From NCBI GenBank assembly GCA_003667245.1, contig RCNN01000344.1, forward strand, positions 1 to 37,613: 37,613 nucleotides of DNA, given 5' to 3'. Source of the DNA: Heterostelium multicystogenum. Taxonomy: Eukaryota > Evosea > Eumycetozoa > Acytosteliales > Acytosteliaceae. This document shows, piece after piece, positions 29,959 through 37,613 of this stretch. The notes under the pieces are model-generated. The model was given only the letters and a program-made list of their open reading frames with translations. It had not been told where the DNA came from and ran no database searches. Each line of letters opens with the position of its first letter. The first letter of the stretch is position 1. The translations under genes and the position numbers were made by a program.

Positions 29959-29967
29959 TCCAGGTTT

Positions 29968-32699
29968 CTACCCCAGCAATCCCATCTCCTGCGCCCGCGC
30001 CACCGCCTGTGTGCGCCGCTCCACCCCGAGCTTGCTGTTGATATGGCTGGCGTGGGTTTTCACGGTGTGCAGGGAGATGAACAGCTGATTGCTGATCTCC
30101 TGGTTTGAACAACCCTGTGCGATCAGGTGCAGCACCGCCAGTTCACGGGTGCTCAGGGTCTCCAGTGTGTGTGGGGTTTCAACTACTGCAACATCCGGCA
30201 AGAGTGCCAGCAGGCCCTGGTTCATCAGTCCATGGGGATCCCGAGACAGCTGCTCCCGCGTCCACTCGGGATAGCGTTCCAACAGGCGCTGGAAAGGTTG
30301 CATCGCGCCACCGGCAGCCGCTTCAAGCGCGCGGGCAAACACCGGGCGGGCCTGGGCTTCCTGGCCACCGTCCAGCAGTAACAGTGCCTGCTGGGTCAGC
30401 GCCATCAGGCTGATCATCTGCCGGCCGCTGTTATGGGCCTGGCGTGCCAGTTCATCGAGCCGTTGCAGTGAAGCCGCCGGCTGATGACGGATGGCGTCGA
30501 GTGCCGCCTGTTGCAACTCGATATGTTGCGGCAGGTGCGGGTGGAACTCCGGTGCGGCAGCGGCCTGTTCACCGTTGTAGGTTTGCCCCAGCCGCGTCAG
30601 CCAGGCATCGGCCAGGTCGGTGCGCCCCTGAGCCAGCCATAGCTCGCATTTGACCAGGGTGATCATCGCCAGATAGAAAATCGGCGGCACGTCCCAGATA
30701 TGCATCAGGCGCTCGGCCTCGGCCAATTCGGCAAAGGCCACGGAGAAGTCGCCACGGCGACCTTCGAAGCTGGCGATCACACAGTGGCCGATCAACACGC
30801 TGATATCCCGACAGGCTCGCGCCTCCGTCAATCCGGCACGCAGCCGAGCGAGCCCGGCTTCAGGCTGGCAGCGCATCAGCAGCAAATAGCCTTCGTACAA
30901 CGCCAGGCGCGCGCGCACTGCGTACAGGCGTTGCGGCGCCAGGCCTTGCAAACGTTGCAGGCCCTGGCGCACTTCATCCAGCGACCGCAGGATCTCGCCA
31001 CGGGCCTGCAGTACGCGCGCTCGGTCGTAATGGGCCAGCGCTTCAAACAATGGATTGCCGACCCGCTGCGCCAACTCCAGGGATTCGCGGTTCAGGCCGC
31101 GGGCGCGCCACAAGTCGGCGTCGACAATGGCCAGGTTGGACAGGGTCGACAGGCACATCAACCGCTGGCCATAGCGTTTGTGCGGCAGGCTTTCCAGGGC
31201 CTCGCTGCAATACGACTGGGTCAGCTCACGATCACCACGGCCCCGGGCAATAATCCCGCTGAGGGCCAGCCATTGCGCCAGCATCGACTTTTGCGCGGTG
31301 GCCGACGGGGCCGGTAAAAAAACGGCTGAGGTGGCTGGCCAGTTCCTGCGCCGCATCCAGCTGGCAGGCCAGGCCCAACGCCCAGCTGTAGAGCACGATC
31401 AGGCGTGGCGTACTCATCAGCAAACTGTCGGGCAAGTCCATTTTCCAGCGCAGCAGCATGCCGACATTCTGCTCCGCCAGCAGTTGCTCTTCGGACAGGT
31501 TCTGCACCAGGTTTGCCGCCACATCCAGGTGGCCCGCACGCAGCGCCTGCTCCACTGCCTCGTCGATCAAGCCCTGGGCATTGAACCAGCGGCAGGCCCG
31601 CAGGTGCAGGCTGGCTGCCGGCAACACGGCATTGCTCGCGCGCCGGGTGCGCAGCAGGTCGGAAAACAGATGGTGATAACGGTACCAATGGCCCTGCTCG
31701 TCCAGCGGCACCAGGAATACCTGGTGGGCTTGCAGGTAGCGCAGGATTTCCGTGCTGTCGTGGGCCTCGCGCACGGCGTCCGCACAGCTCGCTGCAAAAG
31801 CGCTCCTGGGACGCGGTGTCGTAGAGGAACGCCTGGACTTCCGAGGGCAGGCAGTCGATGACCTCTTCGAGCAGGTAATCGCGGATCAGCCCTTCCCCGC
31901 CGTGCAAACCCTGGGGCAGCGTACCTTCGCTGCCGGCCTCGGAAGCCGCCAGCAGCCAGAAACGCAGGCCGGCCACCCAGCCTTCGCTGCGCCGGATCAG
32001 GTTATCCAGGGCTTCACCACGCAATGAACTGCTGTGGCGATCCAGCAGCGCCAGGGATTCGCCGTGAGTCAGGCGCAGGTCCTGCTCGTGCAGTTCCAGC
32101 AAATGCCGGGACAGGCGCAGGCGGGCCAGGTGCCAGTCGGGACGCTGGCGGCTGGTGACCAGCACCAGCAGGCCGTCGGGCAGGTGATTGAGGAAAAATT
32201 GCAGGCAGCGGTCGAGTACCGGGCCCTGGGCCAGATGGTAGTCATCCAGCACCAGCAACAGCGGCGCCTGGGTCGACAGGTGCACCGTCAGCTCATCCAG
32301 CAGGCCGTCGAGCCATTCTTCAAAGGCGAAGGGTTGGTGACGCTGGCGCATTTTCAGCAGGCCCAGGGATTGGGCGCCCAACTGCGGGAAGTATTGCTGC
32401 AAGCCGTCGAGCAGGCGTTCAAGGAAACGTCCCGGGTCATTATCGCGAGGACTGAGCCCCAGCCACAGGCTTTGCCAGTGGGCCGGCAGGCTCTGGCAGA
32501 ACTCCACCGCCAGCGAACTCTTGCCGAACCCGGCCGGGGCGCTGACCAGCAACAGACGCCCGGCCAACCCTTCACTCAGCCGTTCGCACAGGCGCGGTCG
32601 CAACACATAGCCGTCAGGCAGTGGGGGTCGATAGAAGCGCCCTTCCAGGGTCGGAATCACCGCGCTGGCAGGCCCTTGAATTCGGGACAGATCAGTCAT
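29968..32699 (-). CDS. MalT-like LuxR-family regulator (STAND ATPase, frameshifted)
   Basis: Large ATP-dependent transcription activator. N-terminal NTPase with Walker A SAPAGFGKSSLAVEF (about residues 58-72) and Walker B PLLLVLDDYHLAQG. A winged-helix and TPR-like helical middle follows (for example ASLHLRACRWFNAQGLIDEA). At the C-terminus is a LuxR helix-turn-helix (LSTRELAVLHLIAQGCSNQE ... LHTVKTHASHINSKLGV). Two frame changes lie near 31797 and 31317. Corrected length is about 909 aa, close to E. coli MalT. I chose ATG 32699, reading MTDLSRIQGPASAVIPTLEG. It is the last gene of a minus-strand set after DUF1302 and DUF1329 and probably regulates them; the ligand is unknown. Confidence 0.92.
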
Positions 32700-32848
32700 C
32701 GCCGGGCTCTTGTAGAAGGCTGTTGTCGGCATTGCAGATGTCCGCAGACTAGCGGTAAAAGCGGCAGCTTTGTAGATCTTTGCAACATTTGTCTGAAAAA
32801 GACTACAACAAAAAATATCCGGACTTCTTCTGTAACGACCGACACTCT

Positions 32849-32938
32849 GTGGCGAGGGAGCTTGCTTCCGCTGGAGTGCGCAGCGCTCCCGTTTTTGGGG
32901 CTGCTACGCATCCCTGCGGGAGCAAGCTCCCTCGCCAC
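32849..32938. repeat. REPIN: inverted pair of REP sequences
   Basis: Arms GTGGCGAGGGAGCTTGCTTCCGC (32849-32871) and its reverse complement GCGGGAGCAAGCTCCCTCGCCAC (32916-32938) match at 22 of 23 positions around a 44-bp middle. This is the typical P. fluorescens-group REP palindrome pair, mobilised in trans by RAYT transposases. It fills the gap between the LuxR gene and DUF1329 together with the terminator at 32950-32978. Confidence 0.85.
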
Positions 32939-32949
32939 CGTGGTCGCGC

Positions 32950-32978
32950 AAAAAAAAGCCCCGAACCAGTCGGGGCTT
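32950..32978 (-). terminator. Rho-independent terminator of the DUF1329 gene
   Basis: On the minus strand a 9-bp stem AAGCCCCGA / TCGGGGCTT with a 5-nt loop is followed by an unbroken run of T (complement of A8 at 32950-32957). It lies 31 bp after the DUF1329 stop, so the LuxR gene should have its own promoter in the remaining 250 bp; I could not pick one out. Confidence 0.85.
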
Positions 32979-33008
32979 CTTCGAGGATGCGGCCTCGTTT
33001 ACAGCAAG

Positions 33009-34375
33009 TTAGCGAACACCATCCTGGCGCAGAGCCGCCGGGGTGAAGTCGCTGGTGGTGGCGGTGAAACCGAAGTCATAGGCCTGTTTCTCTTCGTTCT
33101 TCATGCCCAGTGCCAGGTAGCGGCCGGACTGCAGGTCGTAGAGGGTTTCGAGGGCGTACCACGGCACTTGCTTGTCGTAGTAGTTCTCGGCATGGGCTTC
33201 CGCCACGCGCCACAGCTGGCCACGACCGTCGTAGTGGTCGATGACTGCGGCTTGCCAGGTGTCTTCGTCGATGAAGAAGTCACGCTTGGCATAAATGTGG
33301 CGCTGGCCTTCCTTCAGGGTTGCAACCACATGCCACACACGGCGCAGCTCGTAGCGAGCCAGGTCCTGGTTGATGTGGCCGGCCTTGATGATGTCGACAT
33401 ACTTGAGCTTCGGATCGTCGAGTTTGTAGCTGTTTTCGGCGATGTACAGTTCCTTCTTGCCTTCCAGTTTCCAGTCGTAGCGGTCCCGGTGCACCGTTGA
33501 ACATGTCGAGGTTGTCGGAAGTCCGCAGGCCGTCGGCGGCGGTACCCGGGCCGTCATACGATACTTGCGGCGCCCGGCGCACACGACGCTGGCCGGCGTT
33601 GTAGACCCACGCCGAACGGGGTTCTTTCACCTGGTCGAGGGTTTCGTGCACCAGCAGCACACCACCGGCCAGACGTGCCGGCGCAGTCACTTGCTGCTTG
33701 AAGTAGAACAGGATGTTGCCCGGGTTTTTTCGGGTCGTAGTCCTTCATCTTGTCGCGGAACACGAACTGATCACGGAAATACACCAGGCTGAACGAGCCG
33801 TTGGTTTGCGGCGTGGCCTGGGTCACCAGGCGGGTCACGCTGCCGCCGCGATAGCGGGTGATGTGGTTCCAGATCACTTCAACGCCGCTTTTCGGAATCG
33901 GGAACGGTACGGCGGTTTCAAAGTTTTCCAGGCCGTTGCCGCCGGACACCAGGTTGGTGCTGGTGGCGTTTTTCTTGATGGCGGCGAACACATCAGCTGG
34001 CACCGTGGCGCCGCGATGGGTCGGGTAGACCGGCATCTTGAAGGTGTCGGGGTAGCGCTTGAACATCGCGTACTGCCCCGGCGCCAGCTTGTCCTTGTAC
34101 TGCTCGACGTTCTGCGCGGTGATGGTGAATTGCGGTTGTTCGTTGGCGTACGGGTTGGCGAGGAAGCCACGGGCATCCACGGCGCCGGCGTTGGTTGGCA
34201 GCGGCGACCATTTAGGGATGGTGCCGGCCGCGTTACCGGCCATTTCGGCGCCCATCGGGGTCAGGGTCGTGCCGAGCTTGGCGGCTTCATCCGCCGAGAC
34301 CGCCGCCATGACGCTACCCGCCATGATCGACAGCCCCAGCACACCCACCTGCAACAGATTTTTAGTTATTTTCAT
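33009..34375 (-). CDS. DUF1329 (LolB/LolA-like fold) periplasmic protein (frameshifted)
   Basis: Secreted protein with a Sec signal peptide (NLLQVGVLGLSIMAGSVMAA, cut after AxA at about residue 24). The body has family features such as AAKLGTTLTPMGAEMAGN, FKMPVYPTHRGATVPADVF, WNHITRYRGG, LVYFRDQFVFRDKMKDYDP, SAWVYNAGQRRVRRAPQVSY and LYIAENSYKLDDPKLKYVDI. Frames shift near 33726 (a T6 run) and 33485; removing two bases gives 454 aa, the family size. DUF1329 proteins are nearly always paired with a DUF1302 protein, as here. In P. putida the pair has been tied to use of fatty esters in fitness screens (from memory). Role: probably binding of a lipidic substrate in the periplasm. Confidence 0.92.
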
Positions 34376-34418
34376 GTTCTGGTTCTTCCTTAAAACATAC
34401 TGCTTAAAGAGAGTGTGC

Positions 34419-36282
34419 TTAGAAGTTCACGCCGACGCTCAAGGCGACAAAGTCGCGGTCGTCCACGGTGCTGTAGTCGCCACCAAAGAAGTTGGTGTAG
34501 GCCAGGCTCGCGGTGTAAGTGTTCTGGTACTCGGCGTCCAGCCCGAGGCTGATCGCCTTGCGGCCTTCCTCGAAGTTACCGCCAGGGCCAGGCGAGTAAC
34601 CCTTAACGTCATGGGACCAGGCCACGTTGGGTTTGAGGTTGACGCCGGCAAACACATCCGGGTATTCCCAGATCGCACGGCCACGGTAGCCCCACGAAGT
34701 TGCAGTAGTGAAGCCGTCGTTGTTGCAACTGGTGTTCAGGCCGTTGGCATTGGGAAGGCCAGCACCTGGGCGGTAGAGTTGTTCAATGCCGCACACGCGC
34801 CGTTAGGCAGGGTACCCGGGCCAAACACCGGATCACGGCCATAGCGAACCTTGGACTTGCTCTCCAACCCGCCGACATAGGTCATACCGACTTCGCCCAC
34901 CAGCGTCAGGCGGCTGGCGCCCATGACCTGGTCAAAGAAGTGGGGTGAACGTGGTTTGGAGTTGAGTGATTTCCTTACGGCGATAACCATGCAAATCCTG
35001 GCCTGGTACACCGCTTAACAACGAAGCATCCTTGAGCACCGGGAAGCCCAGAGGGCGAACGCCGGCAAACAGGATGTCGGTGGAGTTCAATTGCACAGGC
35101 GCGTTGGGCCGGTAGCTCAACTCGCCGCTCCATGCCGTGCCGGTAGGCAACGTGGTGGAGAAACTCAAGCCAAAGAGGTGGATGTCTTCCGGATACTCAA
35201 CGAAGTATTGCGAGTTGCCCGCCACCACCAGTGCAGCTGCCTGACCCAAAGGCCTGGCTCTGTCGTAGACCGACTGAGGCGCGCCAGTTGCACTGAAAAT
35301 CGGCGCACGGCTGTGGTAGTTCATGTAGTAGGCGCGAACTCGGTGTCCAGCGGCTCAAAGTTGTAGTGCATTGCGACGCCGTATTGGCCGCCGTCACGTG
35401 CGTTACGGTTCGGACCGCGGCGCACCAGGACGCCCTCGTCATTAACGTCGACGCCCAAGGCGGCCAAGCTCGGCAAAGCGGCCGGGTTGATCGTGGAACG
35501 CTTGTTCAACACCCGCAAATTATCGTTACAGCCGGTGGTAATGATGTCGGGCTGCGAGAAAAACGTGCCGCAGTTATCGGTCACGGTCTTGTCCCAACCG
35601 ATCTGATAGAAGCCTTCAGCCGACAGGTTGTCGGTCAGCGTTTGCGACAGGTAGAACATGTTGACCGGAATCAGGCCCTCCTTGATCTCGGCCCCCGGAC
35701 GACGGAATGCAGCCACGTCGATTCGGGTTGATGGCGTTGATACCGCCACCAATGAACGTGCTCTCACCCCAGCTCACTACCTGCTTGCCCAACCGTACGG
35801 AACCCGGTTCATCACCAATCGAGTAGTTGTGGTAGAACGAAGGCGTCGAGAATCTGCCCGCCGGAAGATCGGGCGCCTGTTGGGCGGTTGTTGTCGCTGA
35901 TGTTCTTGAAATCGAGGTCGTCGTCTTTAAGCTTGAAGTCATACCAGTACTTGCCCCGGACAAACACGCCGGTGTCGCCGTATTTCAACTCAAGGTCATG
36001 AATGCCTTTGAAGATCTTCGAGAAGGAATCACCCTTGTCGAAGTTCAGGTGACCGTCATCCGAGGTTTGCGACAACCCCCTGCCACCGTTGTTGGCACCG
36101 ATCAGGTCCTTGTTGCGACCGCAGTCGACCAACTGGCTCCGACCGACAGGGACGAGTCAAAGCTGCCTTCGATTTCACCGATGTTGAAACTGACGCCGAA
36201 TGCGGGCCCGGCGAGCGTAGAGGCGAGGCTGACGGCCAAAGGCAGTTTTTGCCCGGCGCCAGAACTGGTGTGCTGAGATCAT
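34419..36282 (-). CDS. DUF1302 outer-membrane protein (frameshifted)
   Basis: Probable outer-membrane beta-barrel of about 620 aa, partner of the DUF1329 protein 43 bp downstream. MISAHQFWRRAKLPLAVSLA, ending TLAGPAFG, is the signal peptide once an extra A near 36250 is allowed for. Alternating strand-like segments follow: VFVRGKYWYDFKLKDDDLDF, LGKQVVSWGESTFIGGGINA, MFYLSQTLTDNLSAEGFYQI, GVAMHYNFEPLDTEFAPTT, AWSGELSYRPNAPVQL, RLTLVGEVGMTYVGGLES. It ends YSTVDDRDFVALSVGVNF with an aromatic last residue, as in barrels. Frames break near 36250, 36130, 35870, 35730, 35325, 34945 and 34760. The start has GGAG 9 nt upstream. Confidence 0.9.
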
Positions 36283-36427
36283 CGACGCTACTCCATGTGC
36301 ATTATTGTTATGGCAGTGAGTCGTTTCTAAGGGCTTGTAACGGCCGGAATACAACGATTCCAATGCCGGGGCGAACAGATGAACCCGCCAGGTTCACAGC
36401 ACCGCACCTTGAAAAACTCTGGGATGG

Positions 36428-36482
36428 ACTATAGCCAGCAGGGGGTAGCGCTTGATCCCTCTAAAGTGTGATTTGCATCACC
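36428..36482 (-). promoter_or_regulatory. Possible DUF1302 promoter with Crp/Vfr-like site
   Basis: In the 292-bp gap before DUF1302 the minus strand has a TATAGT hexamer (36428-36433) without a clear -35. Upstream is TGTGA-TTTGCA-TCACC (36467-36482, plus strand), close to the Crp/Vfr consensus TGTGA-N6-TCACA and centred about 53 bp before the expected start. The weak -35 suits an activated promoter; the LuxR protein is another possible activator. Confidence 0.35.
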
Positions 36483-36574
36483 AACCCGTCTTGCCACAAC
36501 CCTTTCGCCATGCCGGCGATAGCCAGCGCGGCAAGGATGGCTGAAAATTGGCAAATCACAAGTGAAGGCTTGGA

Positions 36575-37613
36575 CTAGAGCGCTGCCGTGCCCGCGAGGG
36601 CACGGCAAGCAGCGTCAGAGAGTGGAAAAGGAAGGTGCTGTTGTTTGGCCTGCCATTCAATGATGTCGACACGGATACGTTTTTTGTCGAGCTTGCCGAC
36701 GCTGGTCTTGGGGAATTTCCGTAACAACGGCGATTTGGCTTGGAATCGCCCCACTTGCTCAAGGTGGCCCAATTCCACAAACGGCTTGAGATGTTCCTTC
36801 AGCTCTTTGGCCCCTATCACATGGCCATCACGCACCACCAGCAACGCAAACGGGCGCTCGCCCCACTGCGGGTCGGCAATCCCCACCACCGCTACTTCGC
36901 GTACCGCCGGGTGACGGCTGACCAGGTCTTCCAGCGCCAGGGAGGAGATCCACTCGCCGCCGGTCTTGATCACGTCCTTGATGCGGTCGCGGATATCGAT
37001 CACGCCGAAGGCATCGAGGGTGGCACATCGCCGGTGGGTGCCATCCAGCCGCCGGCCCACAGCTCGGCGCCCTTCTGCGGCTCGTTGAAATAGCCTTCGC
37101 TGAGCCATGGCGCGCGCAGCACCAGCTCGCCCTGGGAATTCACCGTCGGCGGGCAGGAGTTGCCCTCGCCATCGATGATCGCCGCTTCCACCAATGGGCC
37201 GGGCACGCCGGCCTTGATGCGGTAGGTGGGTGCGTTCGTCTTCGGTGCCGGCCATCAGTTCTTCATTGAGATGGGCGCAGGACACCAGCGGCCCGGTCTC
37301 GGAACATGCCGTACGCCGCTGTCAGTTGGATCCCGGCGGGCCTTGGAGGCTTCATACAGTGAGCGATTGAGGGCGCTGCCACCGATGACGATTTTTCCAG
37401 CCGCCGAAATCCACGCCCTGGCCGGCCTTGGGCGTTGAGCACCATTTGCAGGATGGTCGGCACACAATGGGAGAAGGTGACCTTCTCCTTGCGCCACAGC
37501 TCCACCAGGTATTCGGGGTCGTAGCGGCCTGGATTAAACCTGCTTCAGGCCGAGCATGGTCGCCACATACGGCAGGCCCCAGGCGTGCACGTGGAACATC
37601 GGGGTGATCGGCA
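36575..37613 (-). CDS. Acyl-CoA synthetase (AMP-forming), C-terminal part, frameshifted
   Basis: Fatty acid CoA ligase of the adenylating family; the 5' end is beyond the window. From the edge: PMFHVHAWGLPYVATMLGLK, ELWRKEKVTFSHCVPTILQM, then the A5 motif (YGM, then SETGP once an extra T near 37305 is allowed for). LVLRAPWLSEGYFNEPQKGA and TGDV (A7) follow, then DIRDRIKDVIKTGGEWISSL (A8). The end carries KFPKTSVGKLDKKRIRVDI, the A10 motif with the catalytic Lys. Further frame changes lie near 37530, 37430, 37380, 37230, 37150, 37055 and 37025. First gene of the set leading to DUF1302/DUF1329, the arrangement I recall from P. putida PP_0763-PP_0767, where the ligase acts on medium-chain acids. 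Confidence 0.88.

Noticed and set aside
32034..33500. 488-codon plus-strand frame across the LuxR start, the REPIN and DUF1329
   Set aside because: It crosses a REPIN and a terminator and is Gln/Val-rich antisense sequence with no start signal.

Overview
The window comes from a Pseudomonas, most likely of the P. fluorescens group. I base this on the order of a complete division and cell-wall (dcw) cluster, the roughly 60% GC coding style, a type A RNase P RNA, and intergenic REP-type inverted repeats of the kind seen in fluorescent pseudomonads.

Layout. At 1-985 (+) is the 3' part of a membrane-bound diguanylate cyclase that faces lpxC convergently. From 18927 down to 1089 (-) runs the whole dcw cluster: mraZ, rsmH, ftsL, ftsI, murE, murF, mraY, murD, ftsW, murG, murC, ddlB, ftsQ, ftsA, ftsZ, lpxC. 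Most of these genes overlap or nearly abut. A sigma70-like promoter and three 10-bp-spaced GTGG boxes, a MraZ-type operator, precede mraZ. At 19287-19636 (-) lies rnpB. rsmI (-) is divergent from lpoA-yraN-gmhA-BON lipoprotein (+), the same order as yraL-lpoA-yraN-diaA-dolP in E. coli. A bidirectional terminator at 24278-24316 closes that block.

The second half is envelope and lipid themed. It holds an OmpA/glycine-zipper lipoprotein and a glyoxalase II-like hydrolase (-). A pqiA-pqiA-pqiB-pqiC operon (+) for lipid transport across the envelope follows, with a small multi-pass membrane protein behind it. Last, on the minus strand, come an acyl-CoA synthetase (cut by the window end), a DUF1302 protein, a DUF1329 protein and a MalT-like LuxR regulator. 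This last set is a conserved Pseudomonas gene group that I link to fatty acid, ester or alcohol use.

Working together: the dcw genes make lipid II (murC-F, ddlB, mraY, murG), assemble the divisome (ftsZ, A, Q, L, W, I) and commit lipid A synthesis (lpxC). lpoA, the BON lipoprotein, the OmpA lipoprotein and pqi maintain the outer membrane.

Quality caveat: at least 18 genes carry single-base frameshifts, mostly one base too many in a short homopolymer run. These include lpxC, ftsZ, murC-G, mraY, ftsW and ftsI, which a living cell cannot lose. I therefore read the breaks as sequencing or assembly errors, and I give each such gene as one CDS over its full span. Allowing for the indels, the lengths return to family size (LpxC 303 aa, MraY 360 aa, DUF1329 454 aa). 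I did not find an undescribed defence or mobile system here. The most interesting points are the pqi operon with its extra membrane gene, the LuxR/DUF1302/DUF1329/acyl-CoA synthetase locus with its possible Crp/Vfr-like site, and apparent breaks from expected Pseudomonas synteny on both sides of the dcw block.
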